Source of the DNA: Hysterangium stoloniferum
Taxonomy: Eukaryota > Basidiomycota > Agaricomycetes > Hysterangiales > Hysterangiaceae
NCBI GenBank assembly: GCA_015178975.1
Contig: WHVD01000018.1
Location: forward strand, 1-64,000
DNA length: 64,000 nucleotides
Direction of reading: 5' to 3'
Shown here: positions 21,307-34,247 of the stretch, in pieces
Layout: each line of letters opens with the position of its first letter
Position numbering within the stretch: the stretch's first letter is position 1
The notes under the pieces: model-generated
Databases searched by the model: none
Seen by the model: the letters and a program-made list of their open reading frames with translations, nothing else
What the model was told of the DNA's origin: nothing
Position numbers and translations under genes: made by a program

Positions 21307-23899
21307 GAACACCTTTCCACCTCATCTCACATCTACATCCGCATTCCTATTCCGCAGCGAAACTTCTTTCACAACATAACAGAGCGCACAAGCCACTGGC
21401 TGACTCACAACTCCCCTTTAACAACGCATCTCGTCGTCCCCCACCCTGCTGGAACCTCCTCGACGCCCCTCCTGCCCTCACTCCTCATAATCTCCGGGAC
21501 GCGATCCTGCGGCTTCTTCTCGAAGAGGCTGACGGTGTGGTTGTGTTGTTGGGAAGGACTCATTAGCGCACGTTTGTCGCAGGATAAACATGATAATAAA
21601 GTGCAGTATTGAGAATAAGTGTGTGTGAAGTATGAAGAGCCATAGAGGTCTTTTGCTACTGCTCGGGGATTCAAGGCATTTCGTTCCTACGATTGTTTTA
21701 TGGCAGTTTGGGAGGTGTTAGCACGGAGTTGGGAGAATAACTGTCCTGGTTTTTGCGTGTTAATAAAGAACATACCAAAACAATAATACAGCAATATATA
21801 ACCAAACCCACTTGAAGAACCCCATCAATTCGTTCGCTTTTAACCAGAATCTTGTCGCCTATGACGCATTATCATGCTGAGAGCTAAGGAGACATTTCGA
21901 CCTAAAACTTGACTCACTCCCAGGACATTCTCGTGCAATGAGAGAAACAGTAGAGGCTCGGGACAGGACAGAACCTGGTCGAGCAAGCCAAGTAATGCAT
22001 CTTGGTGTAGTGTGCAAGCTCTAATATTTGATATGGAGTAAGGGGCACAGAGGGATGTTCGGTATAACAATGGTGACAATATGGTGGTACAAAGGGTGAG
22101 TAGTTTAAGCTTGAAGTTTTGAAATGGAGTCAACTTTAGGCTAGTTGGGGAAACTATGGATTATGGTTATATGGTCATTACTCAATCTGCACAGTTCAAG
22201 GGGTATAAGGATATGGATTCATCACTCATTCCACAATTCAAAGAGGGAGAATGAGAGTGAATTGCTCGATAGCTATTAGCTGAGGAATGTGTGTGGCTTA
22301 GCCTGAAGCTTTTGGGACAAGGTGTGATGAGTGGATGAGTTTGAGTTCAGGACGGTGCTGGATTAATATGGAAGCTACTGTACTAGTAATAGGTAGCGAT
22401 GTCTACTCTTTCACTTATACTATAGGGAGGGCAGAATCACTAAGTCGGAGGGTAAGGAGTCACGGTTTGTAGGGGATGCAATTTAAAGGTACAGTATGAT
22501 GATGAGGGAAGAGGGCAGAAAACTAAGAGTGGATAATCTAAGTTAATTTTCAAACTAAAGAAACTGTAGCATGAATGAAAGGAACTTTATACTCCATTCA
22601 CAGGAATGATGGAGAGGCCGATTAGCGAAGCAAACTGTCAAGCTGATCCCAAGGAAGTGATCACAAGGTGGAGGACAATAGAAACTAATGTATAATTGCT
22701 AAACACAATATTAGAATGGTGTTAGGTGGCAAATGAGGTATATACATGGGGACAAAGGCTGGGGAGTGGATAGGAGGGAGAGGGAAGGAGATGCCAAGAG
22801 GCTAGAGTATAATATAAAGAAGCATTGGAGGTGCTGTAAGGGGTAGTGGGGTGGAGAGGGGGGATAATGAGATAACTCAGGTTTCCTAGTGAAGGAAGGG
22901 TTGTGGTGGTCAGAAAAAAGGGAATTCTAACACACTGGCACTAAATACATGAAACACATTACTGCAGTAACAGTAATTTGGCAGTTTTAAATAAAATGAG
23001 AGAATCTACTAGTACTTTCTAGAAAATTGGGAGTTTAAAAATTAAATATGTGATAGTAAATATATCAAGAATATGCCGGGAGATGGCTTTGCAGAATGAG
23101 GGAGAGAAGAAGCAGCCATGGATGAGAAGTGGCAATGCCCACTCTAGCTAGATGAGCCCCTGTGAAATGGCTATCAATACAGGAAATCTTTCCCTGTACT
23201 AGTGCTCAATTTCTAAATATACTGCCTCACCAATGTCATAACATCCCTGTAAGCTACATGGGGGAGCACCAGGACCATATGATATCATATGGTCCCTATA
23301 GCTACATATGTGGGGGAGCTGTAAAACTAATATTGAACTAGAGTGGCATTAGCAAGGGCAAGATTTCATCTCAAACACATTTCTGGATAATGATTCTGTA
23401 CCCAATAGCCAAAGTTTGGATGGTGACAAAGATGGAAATGAGGATATCTCTCCTGATATGAGTGTAGGCAAGTCCAGGTCTCGATCATACACACAAGAAG
23501 GAGGTGCCATCATCCTGTTGGCCTCTAGAGAGAAAATGGGGAAATTAGTGTGTGTTTTCTAATGAGATGTTGGTGACAGATGGTCTACATAATGGTGTTG
23601 ATCTGTGGACAATGGTTGTGATGGGAGAGAAAGATATCAACTTGATGTGATTAACCTCAAGGAATATATGTATATTGTCCTACAAACAATATTTTCTTAA
23701 TCTCACTCTATCAAGTCCTGCTTACATAATCTGTATTACATGAGCAGTCTGGACCCTGTCCATTTTCAATGTCACAGGTGACACAATGCCAAAATCCTGG
23801 TCAATGTCCATCACCCTCATCAAAATCCCATTTCCTGGGTAATACCCATCAGAACCCTATCATTCCCATCATCCACCCAATTCCTGGGTTTCACACACT
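21307..23899. other. Long intergenic region, nothing recognised
   Basis: About 2.6 kb without a convincing gene on either strand. Open stretches such as 22133-21840 (minus) are short and unlike known families. A phrase ATTACTCAATCT at about 22179 matches the end of the TRIM LTR and could be a trace of an old copy, but it is too short to prove. Confidence 0.5.
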
Positions 23900-25440
23900 A
23901 ACCCTTGACCCAGATCAATCTTCTTAATTAATATGAGCCATGTGTTGCAACCAGATCAACCCCTTAATTAATATAACCCTTCTATCTCAACCAGATCAAC
24001 TTCTTAATTAATCTGAACATTGTCTTGCAATCAGGATATTCCCTAAATATTCCTGAACACTCTCTGATAATTAGATAGTCTATTATCAGTCTTGCATTGC
24101 AATCCAATCAGCTGTTAAATTCTTCTGTGCATCATCCCACAATCAGATCAACCTCTGAGCACTGTCATGCAACCAAATCAGCCCCTTAATTAATATGGGC
24201 CTTCTACTCCCATCAGATGAGCTCCTTAATCAATCTGAGCCTTCTATTGCCATTAGATCATTCATTAATCTCAGTCTTGTGTTGCAACCAGATCACCTTC
24301 TCAATTGATCTGGGCATTGTCTTGCAATCAGGATAATTCCCCAAATATTCCTGAACACTCTCTGACAACTTGATTCTTTGCTCTAAGCCTTGCATTGCAA
24401 TCAAATCAGCTGCCTGACTTTTCTAAGCACTGTACTTCAATCAGATCAACTCCCTGACTGATCTGGGCACTGTCATGCCACCAGATCACACCCTTAATTA
24501 ATCTGAGCCTTCTCCTGCCATCAGATCATCCCCTTAATCAATCTGAACCTCATGGTGCAACCAGAGTAGCCCCTTAATTAATCTGAGCCTTCTATTGCCA
24601 TCAGATCATTCATTAATCTCAGCCTTGTGTTGCAACCAGATCACCTTCTCAATTGATCTGGGCATTGTCTTGCAATCAGAATAATTCCCCAAATATTCCT
24701 GAACACTCTCTAACAACTAGATGCTTTATTATAAGCCTTGCATTGCGATCAAATTAGCTGCCTGATTTTTCTGAGTACTGTACTATAGTCAGATCAACCC
24801 CCTGACTGATCTGGGCACTGTCATGCCACCAGATCACCCCCTTAATTAATCTGAGCCTTCTCCTCCCATCAAATCATCCTCTTAATCAATATGAACCTCA
24901 TGGTGCAACCAGAACAGCCCCTTAATTAATCTGAGCCTTCTATTTGCCATCAGATCACTCATTAATCTCAGCCTTGTATTGCAACCAGATCACCTTCTCA
25001 ATTGATCTGGGCATTGTCCTGCAATCAGAATAATTCCCCAAATATTCCTGAACACTCTCTGACAACTATATTCCTTGTTCTAAGCCTTGCATTGCAATAA
25101 AATCAGCTGTCTAATTTTTCTGGACACTGTACTTTAGTCAGATCAACCCCCTGACTGATCTGGGCACTGTCATGCCACCAGATCACCCCCTTAATTAATC
25201 CGAGCCTTCTCCTCCCATCAGATCATCCCCTTAATCAATCTGAAACTCATTCTACAACCAGATTAGCCCCTTAATTAATCTGCGCCTCATCTGGCAACCA
25301 GAACCCCTTCTACATTCATCAAGCCCTTGTGCTTCAACCAGATCACCCCCTTAATTAATCTAGACCCTTGTGCTCCAACCAGATTACCCCTTAATCAACC
25401 TTAACTTTATCTGCCAATAAAACCATATCCTTTTCTGTGA
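23900..25440. repeat. Higher-order minisatellite upstream of Helitron remnant
   Basis: Units of about 36-40 bp with the phrase CCAGATCACCCCCTTAATTA, then ATCTGAGCCTT, repeat through the region. On top of this, a larger block recurs: CTTGCAATCAG with CCCCAAATATTCCTGAACAC follows at about 24020, 24330, 24680 and 25030, a period near 300 then 350 bp. The array is non-coding and ends about 500 bp before the Helitron Rep reading frame. Confidence 0.7.
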
Positions 25441-25456
25441 ACAATACCTCTCAACA

Positions 25457-25465
25457 TATAAATAG
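25457..25465 (+). promoter_or_regulatory. Possible TATA box
   Basis: TATAAATAG lies between the minisatellite and the Helitron remnant in an otherwise pyrimidine-rich stretch. It could have driven the Helitron gene. Position and sequence are the only evidence. Confidence 0.25.
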
Positions 25466-25929
25466 TGTACCTCTACCACCCCATCTCCTGAATCCTGACT
25501 CATCCAGTCATCCCTCTATCCAAACTATCAAGTAAAAATACTTGTCACTGTCCTCTGACTCATCTCTATCACATCCTGCCCCTACTTTGGCCAGATTGCA
25601 CTGTGAGCTTGAATTATGATTTTCTACCTTGCAACTTTGATTTTGATACCTTTCTTTGTTTATTTATCTTTATTTTAAACAAGTCACTTATGCACCTCTT
25701 GTTTGCTTTATCCCTTCATCCTTGTCACTGTGCTCTTCTGCACTCTCCTCTGGAATATTCCCTTGCTTCTTGGTGTTCTACTGCAAAGGTGAGTGCACTA
25801 TGTCGAACTTATCCTTAGATGCCTTTGATTTGTACCTTCTTCTTTGTTGCTTACATTTTCTCATATGTTATATGGTTTCCATACTTCATGTATGTCCCAT
25901 TGAGCTGCTATGACTCTCTCGGAGACTAG

Positions 25930-27482
25930 TATTAAACCCTACCTTCCAAGGTAGCAGTTGGGATATGATGGAAAATTTGCAAAATTCACTGGCTATATCA
26001 CACAAATATGGCAATGCAAGCATATTTATTACTATGACAGCCAACCCCAAATGGAGGGAAAGAACTGAAGCACTTCTTCCAGGGCAAACTGCAGCTGATC
26101 ACCCAGATATAGTGTCATGTGTTTTTGCATTGAAAAAGGCACACTTGCTTCAGCTCATTATGAAGAAAGATTACCTTGGCAAAACAGTTGCCCATGTCCA
26201 TACCATTGAATTTTAGAAGCGTGGACTCCCTCATATGCATTTACTTATATGCTTTGAAGAGGGGGAAAAGCTTTGTACTCCTGCAGAAGTTGATTCTATG
26301 ATAACTGCAGAGTTTCCAGATCAAGAGGAGCAACCCAAGCTTTACAAGTTGGTATCTGAGCTCATGACTCATGTATGTGGTGAAAAATGTATTAAAGATA
26401 ACAAATGTACAAAGCATTTTCCCAAGCCCTTTCGTGAATCTACAAGTACTGTATAAATGAAGATGGCTATTCAAAGTACCACTGTAGAAATGATAGCAGA
26501 AAACATAAAGTCAGAGGTCATGAGCTAGACAATCAACATGTTATCCCTTACTGTGCTGCCCTTCTTCTCATTCTGGAATGTCATATCAATGTTGAGATAA
26601 CTTTTAATGTTCACTCTATTAAATATATTCACAAGTATATATATATAAAGGACATGATCGTACAACAATGGAGTTTGGAAAGAACAAGGATGAAATTCAA
26701 CAATATATTGATGCCTGCTATGTCAGTGCACATGAAACATTTTGGTGACTTTTGGAAAATGAGATACATACTCAAATTCCTGCTGTCATAGCCCTCCCTG
26801 TGCATTTAGAGAATCACCAGTCAATTATATTTGATGGCATAGAGGGCCCAGAAGAAGCTTTGGATACTTCCAAGACTAAGTTGATGGCATACTTTGAAGC
26901 CAATTCTAACAATACAATAGGCCTTAATGGTAGAGCAGCCAATTCACTATGTTGATTTTCCAGAATATTTCACATGGAATTCAAAAAACAGAAAATAGAA
27001 TACAAGGAAAAGGGGATTTGCCATTGGACATATTCATTTTGCAGGACCCTCAAGTGGCCCAAGGTTCTTCCTACGTACTTTACTCAAAGTTGTCTAGGGG
27101 ACAACTTCTTTTGAAGATCTCAGGACCTATGAAGGACAGGTCTATCCTTCCTTCCAAGCAGCCTGCATGGCACGTGGTCTACTTGAAGATGATAAAGAAT
27201 GGAAGTTGTGTCTTTGAGAGGCAAAGGCTATACAGACTGGATCTCAATTAAGGAGACTATTTGCTACTATTCTCAGCCAATTCTTTCCTTCTGATCCAGC
27301 TGCACTCTGGCATGAATTTAAAGCAGACATTTGTGATGACTTAGAATACTTTCTTCAGACACATCTTAATGAGCCAAACCCATCTCCTGAGACAGTCTAT
27401 GACTTTGGCCTCTTTAAGCTTGATGAAATTCTTCGTACAAGGGGGAAACCACTCTCAGAGTACCCTCATATGCCTCAATATA
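25930..27482 (+). pseudogene. Helitron Rep (Helitron-like N) fragment, decayed
   Basis: The + strand encodes, across several frames, MMENLQNSLAISHKYGNASI, FITMTANPKWRE, LLPGQTAADHPDIV and VAHVHTIEF, then KRGLPHMHLLICFEEGEK. This is the order and spacing of the Helitron_like_N replication-initiator region (NPKW, IEFQKRGLPHxH). Later parts read NGRAANSLYVDFPEYFTWNS-like and FFPSDPAALWHEFKADICDD. The Gln of EFQKRG is a TAG stop at 26214-26216 and other frame breaks exist, so it is dead. The helicase half is absent: homology ends near 27482, where unrelated repeats begin. It derives from a rolling-circle DNA transposon. Confidence 0.75.
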
Positions 27483-27499
27483 CACTTAGGTCTATTCCC

Positions 27500-27660
27500 G
27501 GCGGAGGTGGAGGGGTCGACTCTTTTCGTAGAAGACTCCAACGTTTTTCGTAGAAGAGTCCGCCGTTTTTGTACAAGACTCGAACGTTTTCATACGAGAC
27601 TCGAACGTTTTCGTAGAAAACTGCACCCAAAACAGACCCTCGCGAGGGCGCGCACGTCTG
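27500..27660. repeat. Short tandem CGTTTTCGTAGAAGACTC repeat
   Basis: Four to five imperfect units of about 26 bp around ACGTTTTCGTAGAAGACTC. They are followed by a perfect 12-bp palindrome CCCTCGCGAGGG at 27637-27648. The block marks the sharp end of the Helitron homology. Confidence 0.5.
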
Positions 27661-27699
27661 GCAGTTTCTGGCAGTTTAGACGCCTGCCCCCACACCCAC

Positions 27700-27900
27700 G
27701 GGGGGTGGTCCTCTGTGGGTGGCGAGAATAATATTCATTAAAAAAAAAAAAAAAACATCCTCTTGTTGTACGTAATGGGGTGGTCCTGTGTGGGTGGCGA
27801 GAATAAATACAAGTATCATTAAAAAAACATCCTCTTCGGGGGTTTACGGACGGGCGGCGAGAATAATATATAATATTCACTAAAAAACATCCGGGGAGCG
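27700..27900. repeat. Three ~65-bp units with A-run and ACATCC
   Basis: GGCGAGAATAA, an AT-rich link, CATTAAAAAA and CATCCTCTT recur three times with decreasing similarity. Non-coding. Confidence 0.55.
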
Positions 27901-28346
27901 CTGTACATTTCGATCGGCCGACTCCCCAACGTGGATTACAGTATCAAGAGCGAAAGCCTTCTTCCCTCCTCCTCCTCCTCCTCCTTGCATCATTTTTTCC
28001 ATCGACGCCTAGGGTTCATGTCAGTTTGCCGGAAGGGCGAGGTTGAGTGGTGGTGGTGTGTGGTGTAAGGCGTTTAGTTTATGAATTTGTCAGTTGATCA
28101 AGGAGGTATTCTCGTTTGATGTAAATTTCGATTAGTGGGGGACCGTGCTGATAAAAAATGACATTATGAACGAACTTACTTTAAGCCCCCCTAATTGAGG
28201 TTTCAGTCAGCCTCTCAACGACATAACGTGCCTTTCCTGCCCAGCATCCAACGACAGCTGGAGGCCTTGCCCTTGGCCTTGGCCTTGGGGGGGGCCGGTT
28301 GCAGCGTGCGTGGTCCTCTTTGCCATTGCTCTGGGCAGCCTTCTTG
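27901..28346. other. Intergenic, nothing recognised
   Basis: Contains a CTC-rich microsatellite-like tract near 27965-27985. No gene assigned, although part may be the 3' end of the minus-strand gene that follows. Confidence 0.4.
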
Positions 28347-29205
28347 CTACTGGCGATCCTCTTTGGTACTTGTGAAATGATCGCCCTCGAGGCCATATAT
28401 CGACAGAGAATGTTGCGTGCTATGCTTGATACCCCGCACAGTGTGCATAAAGAAGATGTCATGTCCCCATTCAATTTCATTCAACTCGAGTTGATTACGA
28501 ATCTTGTCACCGATCGTGCCGACTATGTATTGGGGGAGCATTTTCGATTGGTAGGACAAATATCCAGAACGCTTGCATGCACAAAACATTTCAGTGTTAT
28601 AAGTGCTAGGCCAGTCAGAAGAGTGTTGAGGAAGAGAATCTTCTATAGCGGGGCGAAGACCTTTTTGATAAAAGATGACCTTCTCTTCCTTTGTCATCTT
28701 TGGACTTTGACGGCCAGGAGTTGCAAGATGGGGGAAGAAGATATGGATCATATGTTGTGTTCCCCATGAACCGAAATGGAGATTAGGGATTTTGTGATAA
28801 TCGATAGATCTCATCTTCTGTGGAGAATAGTTAGTTAGGATCGTTAACGAATCAAATACCACTTACATTGCCATCCGGTATCGGATACTTGAGGTGAATG
28901 CTTGTCGACAGTGACTCCATGGGATTGCTGACTGGATAGACTGTTATGGATGACTGAACAATAATGTTTTGGGTAATTCCAATCAGAGAGTCATAGTCAC
29001 GATTTGCAATGATGCCGTGATCCAGAGTTAAGGGGTTGCGTATTGGATCCACCACTGCAAGCTCCCCACTCATAGTGTCTTCTCCAGTTAGAATGAACTT
29101 GATAAAATCAACATCTCCCTCATTTTGATAGTCCATTGCGCAGAGGATAAATTCCTCAAGGGTGTAGGCTTGCGTGGGAAGTGAAAGGTAAAGATCACGA
29201 TTCAT
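28347..29205 (-). CDS. Basidiomycete protein of unknown function, 2 exons
   Basis: Exons 29205-28867 and 28816-28347 on the minus strand, joined by a 50-bp GT-AG intron in phase 0. The product starts MNRDLYLSLPTQAYTLEEFI and has SLIGITQNIIVQSSITVYPV and HLKYPIPDGN in exon 1. Exon 2 contains FGSWGTQHMIHIFFPHL, IFYQKGLRPAIEDSLPQHSS and DWPSTYNTEMF. I recall similar hypothetical proteins (QKGLRPA.. LLP..SDWP.TY) from mushroom genomes, but no function is known to me. No signal peptide or membrane segment is evident. The frame is open and the codons look ordinary, so it may be a real gene; the 3' end could be longer through another intron. Confidence 0.5.
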
Positions 29206-30504
29206 TCTTATTGTGGTTTGTTAAAATAAAAGCAAGCTCAAAAGGGAGATAGTGCAATGTCAAGTAACAGATTGGGCAAGTATTGGAACGTGGGATACAG
29301 TACTCGGAAATTCAATAGTCGGTTGTAAGATTCCTCTCACCAACTCCGACAAAAAGAGCAATGAACGAACAAAACGAACAAAACTAATGACCCAATAGCC
29401 CCACCATACATGCTACATTTTAAGTGTATCCAACAAATTATTGACAATCAGGTATATATTCTTTTTCATATTATTGGATTACCGTGCTGACCAGTTTGAA
29501 GGATTAACACAACACAAGCGAATGAAGCACGAGGCAGGGCGCAAAAGAATATGTATAGGGAAATGACGCCCTTCTGGCATTTTACATAAATTGCATTAGA
29601 GCATTATATTTCAGCAGAGGTAAGTGCAGGTAGAAATTGACTTGGAAGTTAGGCTGAAAAGGCGCGATATGAATGCTGGTATCCATGCCATTAAGATCAC
29701 CCATAGTTTGGAATTGCCAATACTGTGGGAATAGTGCTTCCGAATGAATCAAATTATATTCTCAAAGATTCAAAAGAATACCACATTATGGCGTTTAAAT
29801 AATAATGATAAATCTCACCGAATCACGACTTTACTGTAGTTATTCCTATATGGGCTTTAGAACAAAGAATGTCGATATAGAAAATAAATATATTAGAACA
29901 TACCAATATAAGCTACCACTTACAGTACCTTTAGTGGAACTATACTGGAAGAAATCACTAAAAATATGGATACGTCCAGAGGTCTTTCGCTGTCATTGAC
30001 AATTAAAAGTAGCTGGGGTCTTACAGCGGAGCCCGTCAACCTCGTGTGATTTCACACCTGATGCGATCAGATCAGATATAGTATAACTCTGTTTTCGTCA
30101 CCATTGTTTAGTCACACATTGCTTGGTCACACCATGTGTCAGTCATCATCTCAGAATTTCCTTCTTACAACACAACCCTCCAAACCCCATTCTCCAAGTT
30201 ACTGGGGTCCCATATCATTACTCAATCTGTCTACTCTGCCGTCGTCATTTCCTCTCTTACGTTTGAACCCTTTCCATTTTAATTTTCCCAGTTTAAACCC
30301 TTACCGTTGAATTTCCCATAGATCCATGCTCATCCGACCTCTGGACATCAGCAATGACTGCTTTATGTATGTTTATCCCTCATTACTCTCTATCGCCCTC
30401 TTTTCCCCTTCTATTTCACACATTCCTGCCATATTTTTCCGAGTTTCCCATTGCCCAATTTGCTGCCTGATCTTCTCCAAATCTCTCTTCCATATCTCTC
30501 TCTC
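29206..30504. other. Intergenic, nothing recognised
   Basis: No gene found. From about 30270 to 30500 the + strand becomes pyrimidine-rich, as is common just upstream of fungal starts, and would be the promoter region of the helicase gene. Confidence 0.4.
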
Positions 30505-33500
30505 ATGCCTAGTCTGACTGCTGCTACAGCGTTTATTGACCTCTATTATAATCCTATTTTTCCTGGTGCTCCCTGGAACTTTCCCCAATGGAAAGACATT
30601 TCAAACGTCCAACATGGACTCTTCTCAAACGATGATCAACTTCTTCCCAAAGGGATAAACCGACAGCAGTCTGACAGCATCCAATCCTACTTCCATCAAT
30701 ACAAAATCCTTGACCCGAACAAAAACAAGGCCAAGTTCTCTTCTAGTGACGATAAAAAGAAGGCGGTAGTTATGGGTCGAAAATTTTGGAATGATTACAT
30801 CAAGACAAAATGGGTAACGTGACAGCTTCATGACAAAATCATCAGGGCATTCACCACATGTGGCATTCATCCTCTCACTATCTTTGTTGCCAAAGGTATG
30901 GATCAATGGCCTAACGCAGACACGTATATCCCAGCAGCAGTGGAGACAATTGCAATCCAACTTTTTGGACTGGACACCTTCAGTTCCAATGATCATCTGC
31001 ATAGTCAAATCCGCAGATCTATACAAACTTTTGCTCAACGTTCTTGGCTAAGAATCCGAGTCAAGGCCAAGAGAGACCAGCATGATATGAGAAAGTTAGA
31101 AAATGAGGCGATCAAGGCATTCAAAGGTCATACATCGTCCTCATTTCATTCTTCATTTATCTCTAACCAACCTTTCTATAGATCTTGATCAGGATGACGT
31201 TACAAAGGGGAAAATAATTCAGACCATACGTGCCGTTGCAAAATGGAAAGAGATTGCGGATACTTACGATACTAAGAGCAATCAGGATAAGGCCGCAGAG
31301 ATGTTAGGTGAGACTGAGTGCTTATTAGAGAATATTGGCATCAAGGGTGCAGGGGAACCCAAGACCAAAAGGACTGGGCCACAAAGACGTATGTACACCA
31401 TTTTCACACCATGTATCAGATTCTGAAACAGCCGTTTAGGGCTATTCTGGAACAATTCCACCCTATTCATCAATATGGCCACTGAAAAGGACTTAGAAGA
31501 GTTATCCCACCTTTATGAACGATATTTTAGTACATCCCAAGATGACAAGAATCCTTTACTCAATTATGAACGGCCAATTAGGTTTTCGTTGAACGATATA
31601 GAAAGTGGAGATATGGGAATGGAGAAGGAGTATAATCTCGATCCCAACACTCTTGCAGTGAATATCGGCTTCACCAGGGACAACCTTCCTCATCAATTCA
31701 TCTCTACTCGCCATGTCATGGGGAAGAATGCTTGGGATCAGCCAGAGCTTTTTGTCACAAAGCCAAATCCAGACTACCTTGTGGAAAATAGGCTGCACTG
31801 GCATCAAATAGCGGGCGTTCATTCCATCGCTAGAAACATTTTTACTCCTACCTCTGACCCTGACCACTGCTGCGGGATATTAATCTGTGATGAAGTGGGC
31901 CTCGGAAAGACTTCACTCACTATTGCAATCATCGCTTTCTTGAATCAGTCAATATCAATGCAGCAGCGAGGCCAACTGCCCCCAGTATTGGGTGAGTGCT
32001 CTCTTAATCAAAGGTGTTCCCCCATGCTTATAATTACAATCACAGCCGATCGTAAATATCTTAATGGGCATCACACAATTCCAGCATTGCCCCATTTGAT
32101 CGTCGCCCCTGGAACACTGAGAGGTCAGTGGATAAAGGAACTTAAATCAATGTTCCTTCCCAGAAGTGTCGATATTCTAGTGTATGAATGTCCCAGGAAG
32201 GGAAACCCGGATTTCTGGAGCATTAGTGGGCCAATTTTAAACTCGGTACATGAACCACAAAATATCATTGTGGTCACAAGTCATTCCAGTCTTCAGAACG
32301 AGTATCAGCAACTTCACAAGTCTAGACCTGAGCGGGGGAAGCGCTCTTGGGAACTTCCAAATCAGAAGAGCAGTGCGACTACATATGACACTTTTCAGTC
32401 AGGATTGGCTGATGGTGAGCCTGGACGAGGCTCACGAGATGCGAAGCATCAGTGTTAAGTATTATTCTGCTTTTGCCCTCTTCAAGCAGGCCGTGGTGAA
32501 GATCACATTAACAGGCACTCCTTTGCAGACTTCACCGAGGGTAAGTACAATCGTACAACTTGTATCGTCTAATCTAACAGTTTTTCTTCAGGATATATCT
32601 GCTCTAGGTCAACTGATTGGGCTAAAAAGTTTTATGACGGAAGAATTCCACAATCAGGAAAAAGACGACAATGCCGCCATTCACCAAGCCAAGAAGTATG
32701 ATGATAATGGCGAATCTATGAGGAAGGCACAGATTAAGGCAGTTAGAAAAATGCACAGGATGTTTGCAGGCCATATTCTACGCCGTGTCCCAGATAGCAA
32801 GGATTGGGAAGGCAAGAAACTGCTCGATATACCTCCTTACAAAGATATAATTGGAATCCTAACGCTGACAGAGCGTGAGAATGAAATCCTCAAGGATTGT
32901 GCAGAGATGGCTAGAACATGGTACCATCACTGTGCTTGCTGTATTATTCAGGCTAAAGAAAACATTACCAGTGTCCTGAGTGCAAATGAAACCGGAAAAT
33001 TGCAAACAAAGGTGAGTCATCCAGTAACATTTAACTGTCATCTGTGCTGGCTGACGTGTTACCCTTAGAAATTTTACTACGAATACCGAAGTGCAGTTTC
33101 TTATGCGCAGGAAGATACAGAAGCCCAATTACCTGAGTTTCAGACTTTAGGAGATTGGGAGCCAGTGAAATCAACAAAGATGGATGTCTATGCCAAAATA
33201 TGCAAGCACTATCTCTCTGACGATAATATTCCTGATGTGGAATTCAACGAGGGCATTCCCATTTTCCCAAGACTGGAGGTGCCATCTCAGATAATGAATA
33301 GGAGGATACTTATCTATTCAGAGTCCCCAATCGTAACCCGCTTGCTCCGTAATGTTAGAAAAGAAAATTTGACTCGATTTATATCCTGCTAATGATGTGG
33401 TTCGACAGGTATTGGAACTGTATGGGATCAAGAGCCTTTCTATTGATGGAAAGGATGACTTTGATCTACGAGATGTAACTGTGGATGAATTCCATAAACC

Positions 33501-34247
33501 TGACAACCTGAGAATTCTTATCATCTCTAGCATTGGAGGAACTGGTCTGAATCTGACCATTTGTGACGTGATCATCCTTTTTGTAAGCACGTATTTTTTA
33601 AGCCTCAACATATCTACTGAAAGACCTGGCTCAGAACCAGCCATGGAGTTCACAGGAGACTCGTCAAATACGTGGACAAGCTCACAGACAACCACAAAAG
33701 AAGGTTGTCAAAGTGATTCACCTCTTGGCAGGCGAATCATCGGATATTCTCCTCAACCAGATCGCTTTACAAAAGGAAGATATGTTCAATGCATTTGTAA
33801 ACAAGGATCTGGGTAAAGGTAAGGTATCAATTTGATTTGCAGTGGGTGACATTACCGATAGCATTTGCAGAGCTACTGGACATTATGACTGGCAAGGCTG
33901 TATGTCATCCTGGAGATGAGAGTGATGAGTTATCTGGGTCAGATGATGGTCCAAAAAGTGGGAATGAAAGCGAAACATCCTTTCTACTGATGAAACCACA
34001 CGTCAAAAAGCGGTATGCTTCAACAGAACTGATAGATTCTGAAAACAGTAATGTGACCTCTGCTCCTTTCAAAAAAAGGAAGAATTGCACAAAGAAAACT
34101 CGGGATGCTTGTAGAGAACAGGAGGAGTCAAAGAGCAAGCTGAAACGGAAATCAAAATCAATGTCAAAGGTCAAGTCTAAGCTACGGGATACCATGGACA
34201 CAGATTTTGAAGACAAGATAAGGTGGAAGGTAACAGAGTTCAGGTAG
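30505..34247 (+). CDS. SNF2-family DEAH-box helicase/ATPase, multi-exon
   Basis: The start is ATG 30505 (MPSLTAATAFIDLYYN). After an N-terminal region of ~300 residues comes an SNF2_N domain: Walker A in CGILICDEVGLGKTSLTIAI, HLIVAPGTLRGQWIKEL (motif Ia), SLDEAHEMRSI (DEAH box, motif II) and KITLTGTPLQT (motif III). The helicase C-terminal lobe follows: RRILIYSESP, RILIISSIGGTGLNLTICDV (motif V) and WSSQETRQIRGQAHRQPQKK (motif VI). Introns that restore frame include 32320-32365 and 33593-33634. A Lys-rich tail (KKRYASTE, KSKLKRKSKSMSKVKSK) looks like a nuclear-localisation signal. Family members use ATP to move along DNA and remodel nucleoprotein. All ATPase motifs are present, so it may be active. 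A stop at 34245-34247 ends the last sure exon; more exons may follow. Confidence 0.78.

Noticed and set aside
32320..32365. Frameshift in the SNF2 gene just before the DEAH box
   Set aside because: A 46-bp GT-AG intron explains the frame change and restores the expected sequence.
33593..33634. Second apparent frame break in the SNF2 gene before motif VI
   Set aside because: Using the acceptor GGCTCAG keeps phase 0 and gives NQPWSSQETRQIRG.
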